A stretch of 64,000 nucleotides of DNA from Sinomonas sp. P10A9 (GTDB lineage: Bacteria; Actinomycetota; Actinomycetes; Actinomycetales; Micrococcaceae), in NCBI RefSeq assembly GCF_041022165.1, contig NZ_CP163302.1, positions 2,232,001-2,296,000 on the forward strand. The letters are read 5' to 3'. The position numbers were made by a program, and so were the translations under genes. A model generated the notes under the pieces. That model was not told the DNA's origin. It saw nothing but the letters and a program-made list of their open reading frames with translations, and ran no database searches. This document shows, one piece after another, positions 1-9,367 of this stretch (positions are counted from its first letter, which is position 1; each line of letters starts with the position of its first letter).

Positions 1-165
1 GTCTGCGGTGCGTCCCCGCAGCCTGCTCGCCTCGAGGACGAGCGAGAGCTGCCGGCGCACGCGGGCCTGGCCCACGAATTCATCGAGGAACTTGGGCCGC
101 AGCGCCGCCTCGAGGACCCGCTCCTCGGGCTCCTCCTGGCTCGTGACGATCGAGGCTTCAGCCAC
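1..165 (-). CDS. ruvB: Holliday junction helicase RuvB, N-terminal fragment (runs off the window)
   Basis: RuvB is the hexameric AAA+ motor that drives branch migration of Holliday junctions together with RuvA. Only the first 55 residues are present, read from a GTG at 165. They include the typical RuvB start VAEASIVTSQEEPEERVLEA and the region LRPKFLDEFVGQ, which precedes the Walker A motif (outside the window). The GTG overlaps the 3' end of ruvA by 8 bases, so the two are translationally coupled, as usual for ruvAB. The gene continues beyond base 1. Confidence 0.9.
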   Translation of the reverse strand, partial: MAEASIVTSQEEPEERVLEAALRPKFLDEFVGQARVRRQLSLVLEASRLRGRTAD

Positions 166-799
166 GGGCGCCGGCCTTCACGGCACGCGCACCCTGGCCG
201 AGCCAGCGGAGCGTTGCGCGCAGGATCTCCGGGATGCTCCCCGCCGCCGCGATCTCGGGCGAGTCGGCCATGGCCTTCTCGATGCTCGACGCCGCGTCCT
301 TCTCGCTCCATCCGAGCGAGGCCATGGCCGCGATGACCTGGGCCTTCCACGGCTCCTCGGTGCCCGTCGATGCGGGTAGCTGCCCTTCGGCGGCTCCCAG
401 CGGGACGAGCTTCCCCTTGAGCTCGAGCACGAGCCGCGCCGCGACTTTCGGCCCGATGCCCGGGACCTTCGTGAACGCCTTCGAGTCTTCGGTGTGCACG
501 CCTACGCGCACAGCCTCCGGGGTGTGCACGGCGAGGACCGCGAGGGCCAGACGCGGTCCCACGCCCGAGACCCCCAGCAGCACCTCGAAGACCTCCCGCT
601 CCTCGGGAACCGCAAAGCCGAACAGCGTGAGCGAGTCCTCCCGGACCACGAGAGAGGTGTGCACGGTGCCCTCCTCGCCGACCCGCAGGCCCGCGAGGGT
701 CTGCGGCGTGGCCCAGAACAGCATCCCTGCGCCATTCACGTCGACCACGCCGGTGGACAGCCCTACATGGGCCACACGGCCACGGACGAAGCTGATCAC
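158..799 (-). CDS. ruvA: Holliday junction DNA helicase subunit RuvA
   Basis: RuvA binds the four-way junction as a tetramer and loads RuvB. The 213-residue product has the usual family length. It starts MISFVRGRV, as RuvA proteins do (OB-fold domain), and carries two helix-hairpin-helix stretches, LLGVSGVGPRLALAVL near residue 73 and VPGIGPKVAARLVLELKGKL near 112. The C-terminal domain after a flexible linker (about 150-213) is the RuvB-contacting part. It lies 90 bases downstream of ruvC on the same strand and overlaps ruvB by 8 bases, giving the conserved ruvC-ruvA-ruvB order. Confidence 0.96.
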   Translation of the reverse strand: MISFVRGRVAHVGLSTGVVDVNGAGMLFWATPQTLAGLRVGEEGTVHTSLVVREDSLTLFGFAVPEEREVFEVLLGVSGVGPRLALAVLAVHTPEAVRVGVHTEDSKAFTKVPGIGPKVAARLVLELKGKLVPLGAAEGQLPASTGTEEPWKAQVIAAMASLGWSEKDAASSIEKAMADSPEIAAAGSIPEILRATLRWLGQGARAVKAGARG

Positions 800-889
800 G
801 CCACCCTCCTAGTGCCTACTCGCCGGTGCCCAGCTCCACAAACCGAACATATCTACGAGAACTCTAGCGGTAGACGGCGACCGTCCGAC

Positions 890-1528
890 TCACCTGCCGC
901 GGCGCGCCCTCGCTTCGGCTTCTTGCCACAGCCGCTGTGCGGGGGTCAACGCCGTGGCGGTCATCGCCGTCGTGCGTCCGACGGCGGATGGCGAGCCGGG
1001 AGCGCTCCCCCGCCACGCGTGCGCCAGGGCTAGGGCGAGGGCGTCCGCGGCGTCGGCTGGCCTGGGCGCGGTCTCGAGCTGAAGGATCTTGGTGACCATC
1101 CGCGTGACGGCGGCCTTGTCCGCCCTGCCGCTGCCGGTCACGGCCGCCTTGACCTCGCTCGGGGTGTGCAGTGCCACCGGTATTCCGCGCCGCGCCGCAG
1201 CGGCGATGACAATACCTGAGGCTTGGGCGACGCCCATGACTGTGCTGACGTTCATCTGCGAGAAGACGCGCTCGACCGCGACGACGTCCGGAGTGTGCCG
1301 GTCCAGCCACTCGTCGATGGCCCGCGCGATCACCAGCAGGCGCGCGTCGAGCGGTTCGTCGGACTTCGTGCCGACCACCCCGACGGCCACCAATGCCGCG
1401 CGGCGGTCCCGTGCGACATCGACCACCCCGATGCCGCAGCGTGTGAGGCCCGGGTCCACGCCCAGCACACGCAGCGCGGACTCTGGCCTCGAGGCGCCCA
1501 TGCCGACGGCGTCGACCGTGTCAGGCAC
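890..1528 (-). CDS. ruvC: Crossover junction endodeoxyribonuclease RuvC
   Basis: RuvC resolves Holliday junctions by paired nicks. The acidic active site of the RNase H fold can be read: Asp25 in [13 protein letters not shown], Glu in [11 protein letters not shown] (about residue 86), and the C-terminal pair in [17 protein letters not shown] (about 158-161). The start chosen gives an N-terminal extension of about 18 residues before the catalytic strand, so an internal start such as the Met at residue 10 is possible. The stop codon of yebC lies 4 bases upstream of this start, so ruvC belongs to the yebC-ruvCAB operon. The total of 212 residues is slightly longer than usual because of the extension and a C-terminal tail. 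Confidence 0.95.
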   Translation of the reverse strand: MPDTVDAVGMGASRPESALRVLGVDPGLTRCGIGVVDVARDRRAALVAVGVVGTKSDEPLDARLLVIARAIDEWLDRHTPDVVAVERVFSQMNVSTVMGVAQASGIVIAAAARRGIPVALHTPSEVKAAVTGSGRADKAAVTRMVTKILQLETAPRPADAADALALALAHAWRGSAPGSPSAVGRTTAMTATALTPAQRLWQEAEARARRGR

Positions 1529-1532
1529 AGTC

Positions 1533-2288
1533 TCAGTCGTCCTCGAGTGCCGCCATGACCTCGTCGCTCATGCCGGCATTCGCGTAGACGTTCTGAACGT
1601 CGTCGAGGTCCTCGAGAGCGTCCACGAGGCGCACGAACTTGCGTGCGCCGTCGGCGTCGAGTTCGACCTCCATCGAGGGCACGAACTCGGCCTCGTCGGT
1701 CTGGTACTCGATGCCCGCCTCGGTGAGCGCGTCGCGGATAGCCTGGAGATCGACGGGCTCGGAGTAGACGATCCAGTTCTCGCCGCCGTCCTTGACCTCC
1801 TCGGCGCCCGCGTCGAGGACCGCCATGAGCACGTCATCCTCGGCGAGGCCGTTCTTGGCCAGGCTCACCACGCCCTTGCGGTTGAAGAGGTACGTGACCG
1901 AGCCCTGGTCCGCCATGGTGCCGCCGTTGCGGGTGACGGCGAGCCGAACCTCCGCGGCCGCGCGGTTGCGGTTCTCGGTGAGGCACTCGATCAGGAGTGC
2001 CGAGCCCTGCGGGCCGCGGGCCTCGTACATGATCTCGGTGTACTCGATCGCCTCGCCCGTGAGGCCGGCGCCACGCTTGATGGCGCGGTCGATGTTGTCG
2101 TTCGGCACCGAGTTCTTCTTGGCCTTGCTGACCGCGAGTTCGAGGTTCGGGTTGCCCGAGAGATCTGGGCCGCCGAGCCGCGCAGCGACTTCGATGGTCT
2201 TGATGTACTTGGCGAACGCCTTGGCACGCCTGCCGTCGATGACGGCCTTCTTGTGCTTGGTCGTCGCCCATTTGGAGTGGCCGGACAT
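1533..2288 (-). CDS. yebC: YebC/PmpR (TACO1) family protein
   Basis: The 251-residue product begins [20 protein letters not shown], the signature start of YebC proteins, and keeps the conserved region [20 protein letters not shown]. Members were long annotated as transcriptional regulators; more recent work assigns some of them a role in translation elongation at proline-rich stretches. It sits between pdxT (2 bases upstream) and ruvC (4 bases downstream), the standard actinobacterial arrangement pdxT-yebC-ruvC. Length and sequence are ordinary. The exact molecular role in this organism is not shown by the sequence. Confidence 0.95.
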   Translation of the reverse strand: MSGHSKWATTKHKKAVIDGRRAKAFAKYIKTIEVAARLGGPDLSGNPNLELAVSKAKKNSVPNDNIDRAIKRGAGLTGEAIEYTEIMYEARGPQGSALLIECLTENRNRAAAEVRLAVTRNGGTMADQGSVTYLFNRKGVVSLAKNGLAEDDVLMAVLDAGAEEVKDGGENWIVYSEPVDLQAIRDALTEAGIEYQTDEAEFVPSMEVELDADGARKFVRLVDALEDLDDVQNVYANAGMSDEVMAALEDD

Positions 2289-2290
2289 GC

Positions 2291-2986
2291 CTACGCTTCT
2301 CCTCTGATCATCCGGATGAAAAGTTCATGGATCCGTGTCTCGCCGGTCACCTCAGGGTGGAAGGATGTGGCGAGAAGCCGTCCAGAACGCACTGCCACAA
2401 TTCTAGACCTGCCGCCAAGCGCCGCCGTGTGGGACGCGTGCGAGGGGTCTACTTCCGCGAGGACCTCGACGTCCGGCCCGACCCGCTCGACCCACGGACC
2501 CCGGATGAAGACGGCGTGGACCGGGCCACCGGCCTGGTCCACCTCCTTGAAGTCGAGGTCCGTCTCGAAGGACTCGCGCTGGCGGCCGAAGGCGTTGCGC
2601 CGCACCGTGATGTCGAGGCCCCCGAAGGACTCCTGGGGGCGTCCGGAGAGGTCCTGGGTCGGATCCGCGATCTCATCGGCGAGGAGGATCATGCCGGCGC
2701 ACGAGCCGTAGACGGGGAATCCCGCACGGATCTTGGCGCGGAGCGGCTCGGTGATGCCGAAGGCGCGAGCCAGCTTGTCGATGGTCGTCGACTCTCCGCC
2801 CGGGATCACGAGTCCGTCGAGGCCCTCGAGCTCCTCGGGCCGGCGAACCTTCACGGCGCGCGCCCCCGCGTGGGCCAGTGCCGCCATGTGCTCGCGCACA
2901 TCGCCCTGGAGCGCGAGCACGCCGACGGCGGGCGCGCCCGAAGTCGGTGCGGTCAAGGGCGCGGACGGTGGAGCGTTCAAAGTCAC
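2291..2986 (-). CDS. pdxT: Pyridoxal 5'-phosphate synthase glutaminase subunit PdxT
   Basis: PdxT hydrolyses glutamine and channels ammonia to PdxS for de novo PLP synthesis. Class I amidotransferase features are visible: the GGES motif at residues 63-66, the nucleophile Cys96 in [12 protein letters not shown], and the His/Glu pair in [16 protein letters not shown] near the C-terminus. The N-terminus carries about 20 extra residues rich in Pro and Ala before the first strand VGVLALQGD; an internal start is possible. Its partner pdxS lies about 14.6 kb away at 17544-18452 on the same strand, with unrelated genes between. It ends 2 bases before yebC, with which it is probably co-transcribed. 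Confidence 0.95.
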   Translation of the reverse strand: MTLNAPPSAPLTAPTSGAPAVGVLALQGDVREHMAALAHAGARAVKVRRPEELEGLDGLVIPGGESTTIDKLARAFGITEPLRAKIRAGFPVYGSCAGMILLADEIADPTQDLSGRPQESFGGLDITVRRNAFGRQRESFETDLDFKEVDQAGGPVHAVFIRGPWVERVGPDVEVLAEVDPSHASHTAALGGRSRIVAVRSGRLLATSFHPEVTGETRIHELFIRMIRGEA

Positions 2987-3107
2987 CGTGACAGTCTAGT
3001 CGCGGTCCGCCACCCGCCCCCATCGCCACTCCTCGTGCCCGAGAGCGTCGGAGGCCGCCGGTAGCATGGACCGCAGACCTTCGTAGACGACAGATGAGGA
3101 CAGCACT

Positions 3108-5771
3108 ATGTGCGGAATCGCCGGATACTACGGCGCTGGGCTCGACGACTCGATCCTGAAGGAGATGAACGCCTGCATCGTGCACCGAGGGCCCGACGGC
3201 GAGGGGTACTTCTCGGAGGGAAGCGTCGGTCTGGCGCACCGGCGGCTCGCGATCGTCGACGTCGCGCACGGCCAGGAGCCGATGATCAGCGCGGACGGCG
3301 AGACAGTGCTCGTCTACAACGGCGAGGTCTACAACTACCGTGAGCTTCGCGCAGAGCTCGAGGGGCTCGGGCGCGTCTTCCGCACGGCGTCCGACACCGA
3401 GGTCGTCCTCCAGGCCTACGAGCAGTGGGGCACCGAGGCGTTCGACCGCTTCAACGGGATGTTCGGCCTCGCGCTGTTCGACCGCCGCCGCAACCAGCTC
3501 GTCCTGGTCCGCGACCACTTCGGGATCAAGCCGCTCTACTGGGCCAACGCGGGCACGGAGCACGAGCCACGGCTCCTCTTCGCCTCCGAGATCAAGCCCA
3601 TCCTCGCGACAGGCCTCATCGAGGCCAGGGCGAACGAGCGGATCCTCTACCGCTACCTCCAGTACCGCATCCACGACGACACCGAGGAGACCTTCTTCGA
3701 CGGCGTCCGGAAGCTCCTCCCGGGCGAGATGATGACGGTCGACCTGGCCACTGGACGCTTCCGCATCGCGCTCTACACCCGGCTGCGTGAGGAGCTCGCC
3801 GAGCTGGCGCAGGTCAACGCCCCCTACACGCCGGGCGTCGTGGACGAGTACCGCCGCCGCTTCACCGAGGCCATCCGCCTGCGCCTCAACTCCGAGGTGC
3901 CTGTCGGCAGCGCGCTCTCGGGCGGCCTCGATTCCTCGGCCGTCGTCGTAACGATCAACCGCCTCATGCAGGAGAAGGCGGACGGACTCGAGGCCGTCGG
4001 CACGAAGCAGAACACGTTCAGCGCGGTGTTCCCGAACGCCATCAACGACGAGGAGGCGTACGCCGACGCCGCGATCGCGGTGTGCAGTGGGAACATCGAG
4101 GCGCACAAGATCAAGCCCACCCCCGAGGGCTTCGACGCCGACCTCGTAGACTTCGTCCGCACCATGGAGGAGCCCATCATCTCCTCGGGCCCCTACGCGC
4201 AGTACTGCGTCATGAAGGAGGCGTCCAAGCACGTCACGGTGCTCCTCGACGGCCAGGGCGCGGACGAGATGATGGCCGGCTACATCCCGTACTACTTCGC
4301 GTACCTGCGCCAGCTCAAGGCCTCCGGCGACTATGCGACGCTCGCCAAGGAGTCGTCGTCGAGCGTCGACATCTTCTACCGGCTCGGCCGCTTCCGCCTG
4401 CGGGGCATGGCGAGCGGCAAGAAGGCCGTCTCAATGGGGTCGCTCCTGAAGAAGTCGTGGGCGGGGCAGTTCTCGGGCGAGTCGTTCGGGAACATCCCGG
4501 CGAACCTCAAGGCACGCCTCATCGATGACCTGTTCGTGAAGTCGCTGCCCTCGCTCCTGCGCTACGAGGACAAGAACACGATGCGCTTCTCGCTCGAGGG
4601 CCGCGTGCCGTTCCTCGACAAGGAAGTGGTCAAGTACCTGTTCTCGCTCTCGGACGAGGCGATCATCAAGGAGGGCTGGAACAAGCGCGTGCTCCGCGAC
4701 GCGACACGCGGCCTGCTGCCGGAGATGATCAGCAACCGGCGCAACAAGATCGGCTTCACCACCCCGGAGGCCGAGTGGTTCAAGCTCATGAAGGAGCGCC
4801 TCTACAAGATCTTCATGTCCAACTCGTTCTACTCACGCCCGTACTGGGACCGCGAGCAGGTGCTCACCGCGTTCGAGGAGTACCTCAACGGCAAGAACGA
4901 CGCCGACACGATGATCTTCTGGCGCCTGCTGAACGTCGAGCTCTGGCTGCGCGAATTCATCGACAAGGACGAGACCCCGGCGGACGTCAAGGCCAACAAG
5001 AGCGATTACGAGGCCAACCCCGGCAAGGAACTCGACATCGCCTCGAACGGCTCGGTGTTCCGGCGCTACCCGCTCCAGACGGGCGTCTTCGCCAAGGACA
5101 CGGACCTCTCCCCGGCTGTGGCGTCGTACGTCAAGCGGTTCTTCGACGGGCTCCCGGGTGCGCCCGAGGAGGCGCGCACCGCCGTCGACGGTTCGAAGTG
5201 GTACCTGCTCGTGAGCGAGAAGATCGTCGCGATCACGCAGGGCCGCTCCTTCCCCGTGTGGGAGATCAACGTCACCCCCGCCGCACGCGTGCTCTCGAAG
5301 TTCGTGACCCGGACACCTGCGGGGATCGGCCTCGGGAGCCCGTGGTCGATGCAGATCGCGATCAACGAGGTCGGGCTGCCCCTCATCGCCAAGGCGGCCG
5401 CGGCGTCGGTCGTGGGCAAGCTGCAGGGCAAGACCGGCGTCTTCTACGACGTCGTGGGCCACAACATCAACGCGATCGACGGCGCCACGCCGTACAGCCT
5501 CGGCGCGGCAAGCAACTCGGTGAAGCTCGCGCCCAAGGATCCCGACGGCGTTGCACGCGCCCTGAGTGCGGCCGTGCGGGCCGCACTGCCGGACGGAGCC
5601 TCGGCGTCCTTCGGCGGCACCGCAGTCATGGACGCGAACGACCTCGGCGTCGTCGTCATGGGCCACGACACGGACCTGCCGAAGGAGACCATCGCCGGCA
5701 TGTTCAAGGACAACCCGCAGGGCCAGGGCTCCCAGGCCACCCCGATGTCGCTCGTGTTCACGCAGAGCTGA
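3108..5771 (+). CDS. asnB: Asparagine synthetase (glutamine-hydrolysing) fused to a CofE-like (F420 gamma-glutamyl ligase) domain
   Basis: Residues 1-620 are a complete AsnB: the Ntn glutaminase domain begins MCGIAGYYG with the catalytic Cys after the initiator Met, and the synthetase domain has the ATP-pyrophosphatase loop ALSGGLDSSAVV near residue 270. It should make asparagine from aspartate, glutamine and ATP. At 887 residues it is about 240 longer than normal AsnB. The extra C-terminal part (about 640-887) contains SKWYLLVSEKIVAITQGRSF, FVTRTPAGIGLGSPW, FYDVVGHNINAIDG, KLAPKDPDGVA and VMDANDLGVVVMG. I recognise these from memory as stand-alone CofE-like F420-0 gamma-glutamyl ligase family proteins. 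Whether this domain is catalytic is unknown. A GAGGA site lies 10 bases upstream of ATG. A strong terminator hairpin follows the stop. Confidence 0.9.
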   Translation: MCGIAGYYGAGLDDSILKEMNACIVHRGPDGEGYFSEGSVGLAHRRLAIVDVAHGQEPMISADGETVLVYNGEVYNYRELRAELEGLGRVFRTASDTEVVLQAYEQWGTEAFDRFNGMFGLALFDRRRNQLVLVRDHFGIKPLYWANAGTEHEPRLLFASEIKPILATGLIEARANERILYRYLQYRIHDDTEETFFDGVRKLLPGEMMTVDLATGRFRIALYTRLREELAELAQVNAPYTPGVVDEYRRRFTEAIRLRLNSEVPVGSALSGGLDSSAVVVTINRLMQEKADGLEAVGTKQNTFSAVFPNAINDEEAYADAAIAVCSGNIEAHKIKPTPEGFDADLVDFVRTMEEPIISSGPYAQYCVMKEASKHVTVLLDGQGADEMMAGYIPYYFAYLRQLKASGDYATLAKESSSSVDIFYRLGRFRLRGMASGKKAVSMGSLLKKSWAGQFSGESFGNIPANLKARLIDDLFVKSLPSLLRYEDKNTMRFSLEGRVPFLDKEVVKYLFSLSDEAIIKEGWNKRVLRDATRGLLPEMISNRRNKIGFTTPEAEWFKLMKERLYKIFMSNSFYSRPYWDREQVLTAFEEYLNGKNDADTMIFWRLLNVELWLREFIDKDETPADVKANKSDYEANPGKELDIASNGSVFRRYPLQTGVFAKDTDLSPAVASYVKRFFDGLPGAPEEARTAVDGSKWYLLVSEKIVAITQGRSFPVWEINVTPAARVLSKFVTRTPAGIGLGSPWSMQIAINEVGLPLIAKAAAASVVGKLQGKTGVFYDVVGHNINAIDGATPYSLGAASNSVKLAPKDPDGVARALSAAVRAALPDGASASFGGTAVMDANDLGVVVMGHDTDLPKETIAGMFKDNPQGQGSQATPMSLVFTQS

Positions 5772-5807
5772 TCCAACGGCAGGCGCACGCGGCGGCAGCC
5801 GCGCCTC

Positions 5808-5840
5808 GGTGGCCCCGGGCAGTCCTTGCCCGGGGCCACC
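5808..5840 (+). terminator. Hairpin terminator after asnB
   Basis: Perfect 14-base arms GGTGGCCCCGGGCA (5808-5821) and TGCCCGGGGCCACC (5827-5840) flank a 5-base loop, 36 bases after the asnB stop. There is no long T run, as is common in GC-rich actinobacteria. It ends only 20 bases before the next start codon. Confidence 0.8.
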
Positions 5841-5842
5841 TC

Positions 5843-5864
5843 TCATGAAAGGCTCCTTTCATGA
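5843..5864. promoter_or_regulatory. Perfect palindrome covering the ribosome site and start codon of the M3 peptidase gene
   Basis: TCATGAAAGG (5843-5852), CT, CCTTTCATGA (5855-5864) is a perfect 10-base inverted repeat. Its left half contains the AAAGG ribosome site and its right half contains the ATG at 5861. In RNA the hairpin would pair the ribosome site with CCUUUC and hide the start codon. In DNA it could be an operator. Which of these applies, if either, is not shown. Confidence 0.5.
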
Positions 5865-7873
5865 CAAATCCGCTCCTGGCACCGAGTTCCCTCCCCTACG
5901 GACTCCCTGCCTTTGCAGAGGTCCGCGACGAGCACTACGCCGAGGCGGTCCGGGCCGGCCTCGCCGAGCACCTGCGGGAGATCGAGGCCATCACCTCGTC
6001 CGGCGAGGCAGCGGACTTCAACAACACGGCCGCCGCCATGGAGCGGTCCGGTGCGCTCCTGGCCAGGGCCGTCGCGGCATTCATGAACGCAGTGTCATCC
6101 CATGGCACCGACGGCATCCGAGCGCTCGAGACGGAGCTCATGCCCGAACTCTCCGCGCACGACGACGCGGTCCACCTCAACCGGGCCCTCTACGAGCGTT
6201 TCGCAGCGATCGCCGTGGACGGGCTCGACGACGAGTCCGCCCGGCTCGTCTCGGAGTGGCTCGCGGCGTTCCGGAGGTCCGGCGTCACGCTCGACGACGC
6301 CGGCCAGCAGCGACTGCGCGGGCTCAATGCCGAGCTCTCGCGCCTCGGCACCGAGTACGGCCAGCGCGTGGCGAAGGGGATCAATGACGCCGCGATCCTC
6401 GTGACCGACGAGGCCGAGCTCGCAGGCATGCCCGAGGACGATCGCGCCTCCGCGGCTCAGGCAGCCCGGGCCGCAGGCCACGAGTCGGGGTGGCTCCTCA
6501 CCTTCATCCAGCCGACCAGCCAGCCACACCTCTCCGTTCTCGAGAACCGTGCCCTGCGCCGACGGATCTTCGAGGCCTCGGTGAGTCGCGGCAGTTCGGG
6601 CGGCCCCACGGACGTCCTCGGGCTCGCGACCGACATGGCCGGCCTGCGGGCCGAGAAGGCCGAGCTCCTGGGGTTCGCGAACTTCGCGGACTTCGCCATA
6701 GATGACCAGACCGCTCCGTCCATCGCGGCGGTCAGGGAGATGCTGGGCCGTCTGGCGCTCGCCGCGGTCCGGAATGCCGCCGCCGAGGCCGAGGTGCTGA
6801 CCGAGGCTGCGGGGCACGCGCTCGAACCATGGGACTGGGAGTTCTACTCCTCAAAGGTCCTGCGGGAGAAGTATGCGCTGGATGAGCAGGCCCTCCGCCC
6901 GTACTTGGACCTGGACCGCGTCCTCGCCGATGGGGTTTTCCACGCCGCCGGGGAGCTCTTCGGCCTGACCTTCCGCGAGCGGACCGACCTCGTCGGGTAC
7001 CACGAGGACGTGCGCGTCTGGGAGGTCATGGACGCCGACGGCTCGGGCCTCGGGCTGTTCCTCGGTGACTACTTCGCGCGGCCCACGAAGCGGGGCGGAG
7101 CGTGGATGAACTCACTCTCCGATCAATCGCGGCTCCTCGGTCTCGCTCCGGTCATCGTCAACAACCTCAACATTCCGAAGCCCGCGCCCGGCGAGCCTGC
7201 ACTCCTGACCCTTGACGAGCTCCGGACCGTCTTCCACGAGTTCGGCCACGCGCTCCACGGGCTCCTCTCCGATGTCGAGTACCCACGGTTCTCGGGCACG
7301 AATGTTCCCCGTGACTTCGTCGAGTACCCGTCACAGGTCAACGAGATGTGGATGTTTGCGCCCGGGGTCGTGGACCACTACGCGCGGCACCACAAGACCG
7401 GGGAGCCGCTCCCCGGCGAGGATCTCGAGCGCCTCGAAGCAGCCAGGCTCTGGGGAGAGGGCTTCGCCACCACGGAGTACCTCGGTGCGTCCCTGCTCGA
7501 CCTCGCCTGGCACACCCTCCGCCTCGGCGAGGATGCAGGCGACGCCCTGGCCTTCGAGGCGAAGGCTCTGGCTGACGCCGGTATCGCGGTGCCTCTTGTG
7601 CCGCCTCGGTACCGCACGGGCTACTTCCAGCACATCTTCGCGGGCGGCTGGTACGCGGCGGGCTACTGGTCCTATATCTGGAGCGAGGTCCTGGACGCGG
7701 ACACGGTCGAGTGGTTCCGGGAGAACGGGGGCCTCACGCGGGCCAACGGCGAGACCTTCCGGCGCGAGCTGCTCTCGCGCGGCAACTCGCGTGATCCACT
7801 CGCCTCATTCCGGGCGTTCCGCGGCCGGGACGCGGACATCGAACCGCTCATTGCGAGGCGTGGGCTCGCCTGA
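5861..7873 (+). CDS. dcp: M3 family metallopeptidase, peptidyl-dipeptidase Dcp type
   Basis: A 670-residue thimet-oligopeptidase-like zinc peptidase, probably cytoplasmic because no signal peptide is visible. The zinc site HEFGH is at residues 459-463 (RTVFHEFGHALHGLLSD), followed by the family signature FSGTNVPRDFVEYPSQVNEMW, which supplies the third zinc ligand region. The C-terminal part FQHIFAGGWYAAGYWSYIWSEVLDAD is also diagnostic of Dcp. These enzymes release dipeptides from short peptide C-termini and help turn over peptides. Length matches Dcp (about 680). The start is set by AAAGG 8 bases before ATG, inside a palindrome. It is separated from asnB by a terminator, so it probably has its own expression control. 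Confidence 0.93.
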   Translation: MTNPLLAPSSLPYGLPAFAEVRDEHYAEAVRAGLAEHLREIEAITSSGEAADFNNTAAAMERSGALLARAVAAFMNAVSSHGTDGIRALETELMPELSAHDDAVHLNRALYERFAAIAVDGLDDESARLVSEWLAAFRRSGVTLDDAGQQRLRGLNAELSRLGTEYGQRVAKGINDAAILVTDEAELAGMPEDDRASAAQAARAAGHESGWLLTFIQPTSQPHLSVLENRALRRRIFEASVSRGSSGGPTDVLGLATDMAGLRAEKAELLGFANFADFAIDDQTAPSIAAVREMLGRLALAAVRNAAAEAEVLTEAAGHALEPWDWEFYSSKVLREKYALDEQALRPYLDLDRVLADGVFHAAGELFGLTFRERTDLVGYHEDVRVWEVMDADGSGLGLFLGDYFARPTKRGGAWMNSLSDQSRLLGLAPVIVNNLNIPKPAPGEPALLTLDELRTVFHEFGHALHGLLSDVEYPRFSGTNVPRDFVEYPSQVNEMWMFAPGVVDHYARHHKTGEPLPGEDLERLEAARLWGEGFATTEYLGASLLDLAWHTLRLGEDAGDALAFEAKALADAGIAVPLVPPRYRTGYFQHIFAGGWYAAGYWSYIWSEVLDADTVEWFRENGGLTRANGETFRRELLSRGNSRDPLASFRAFRGRDADIEPLIARRGLA

Positions 7874-8006
7874 CGCGTCCAAGCTGGCGCCGATGGATCC
7901 GGACTCGGGCGCGTGGGCGCGCAGCACGTCTGGCAGATACGGTCCTTCGCCCCTGCCCTTCGCCGCGGCGGTGAGCGAGAGTGGAAGCGACGTGCGAGGA
8001 GGAGCC

Positions 8007-9353
8007 ATGCATGTGTTCAAGGACAGGACCGAGGCTGGCAGGGAGCTCGCCCACGCGCTCTCCTCGTTCCGCGGGCCCAACACCGTGGTGCTCGGCCTTC
8101 CGCGTGGTGGAGTGCCCGTCGCGTTCGAAGTCGCCGTCGCGCTGGACGCTCCACTCGACGTGATCGTGGTCCGCAAGCTCGGCGTGCCCTTCCAGCAGGA
8201 ACTCGCTATGGGAGCCATCGGAGAGAATGGCGTGCGTGTGATCGACGAACGGGTCAGGTCGCTCTCGGGAGTGACCGAGCGCGAATTCGCTCTCGTCGAG
8301 CGGCGCGAGCGCGAGGTCCTCGAAGCCCGCGTCGCCCAGATCAGGGCCGTCAGGGCGCCGGAAGACCTCCATGGCAAGACGGCCATCGTCGTCGACGACG
8401 GGATCGCCACGGGTTCCACCGCACGTGTCGCGTGCACGATCGCGCGCGGTCTCGGCGCTGCAAGGGTTGTCCTCGCGGTCCCGGTGGCCCCGAAGGACGC
8501 CATCGGGGACTTCCCGGAAGCCGACGAGGTCGTGTGCCTCACGACGCCGTCGCCGTTCCGCGCCGTCGGCCGCTTCTACAGCGATTTCTCTGCAACGAGC
8601 GACGACGACGTGCTGCACCTGATCGACGCTGCAGCACGCCGCCCGGCCGCTACCTCGCCCCTGAGGGAGCCCGCTCCCCGGCACGAGGACGTGCTCATTC
8701 CGGTAGACGGGGTAACGCTCCAGGGAAGCCTGCTCCTGCCGGCGACGGCCGGCGTCGTCGTCTTCGCGCATGGCAGCGGCAGCAGTCGGCACAGTCCCCG
8801 CAACCGCGCAGTGGCCCGCGTGCTCCAGAACGCCGGGCTCGGAACGCTCCTGCTGGATCTCCTCTCCCCCGCCGAGGAGCTCGAGAGGCGGGCGGTGTTC
8901 GACATCGAGCTCCTCGCCTCACGGCTCACCGAGGCGACGGACTGGCTCCGGGCAGGGCCCGCGGGCCTGTCAAGGCCGGTCGGCTACTTCGGGGCGAGCA
9001 CTGGGGCCGCGGCCGCACTGTGGGCGGCGGCCGAGCCGGGTGCGCGCATCGACGCGGTGGTCTCCCGAGGCGGACGCCCCGACCTCGCTATCCGGAGGCT
9101 CGGCGCGGTTCAGGCGCCGACTCTCCTCATCGTCGGCGGGGCTGACCTCCAGGTTCTCGAGCTGAACCGTGAAGCCGCCAGGTACCTGACCTGTCCGAAC
9201 CGTCTGGAGATCGTCCCGCGGGCGACGCACCTCTTCGAAGAGCCCGGGGCGCTCGACGCCGTGGCTCGCCTTGCGCGGGACTGGTTCACCGAGCATCTGG
9301 GCGGCGGCGCGAACCCCGGGGCCGCACGCAACGCCGCACCCGACGAGGCATGA
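8007..9353 (+). CDS. Phosphoribosyltransferase-alpha/beta hydrolase fusion protein
   Basis: A 448-residue two-domain protein. Residues 1-210 form a type I phosphoribosyltransferase fold with LGLPRGGVPVAFEVA and the PRPP loop AIVVDDGIATGSTARVA. Residues 225-430 form a dienelactone-hydrolase-like alpha/beta hydrolase: oxyanion region VVFAHGSGSSRHSPRN, nucleophile GASTG, acid region LLIVGGADLQ and histidine in RATHLFEEPG, so the triad looks intact. The start is fixed by a strong GAGGAGGAG site just upstream of ATG at 8007, although the frame stays open for several hundred bases upstream. Substrates are unknown. Such fusions occur in other bacteria and are usually annotated only by their domains. 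It converges on the ACP gene with a 14-base gap. Confidence 0.88.
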   Translation: MHVFKDRTEAGRELAHALSSFRGPNTVVLGLPRGGVPVAFEVAVALDAPLDVIVVRKLGVPFQQELAMGAIGENGVRVIDERVRSLSGVTEREFALVERREREVLEARVAQIRAVRAPEDLHGKTAIVVDDGIATGSTARVACTIARGLGAARVVLAVPVAPKDAIGDFPEADEVVCLTTPSPFRAVGRFYSDFSATSDDDVLHLIDAAARRPAATSPLREPAPRHEDVLIPVDGVTLQGSLLLPATAGVVVFAHGSGSSRHSPRNRAVARVLQNAGLGTLLLDLLSPAEELERRAVFDIELLASRLTEATDWLRAGPAGLSRPVGYFGASTGAAAALWAAAEPGARIDAVVSRGGRPDLAIRRLGAVQAPTLLIVGGADLQVLELNREAARYLTCPNRLEIVPRATHLFEEPGALDAVARLARDWFTEHLGGGANPGAARNAAPDEA

Positions 9354-9367
9354 GTGGCGCGCTGAGG

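Noticed and set aside
2673..4232. Long minus-strand frame opposite asnB and pdxT
   Set aside because: Shadow frame typical of high-GC coding DNA; asnB and pdxT are clearly the real genes.
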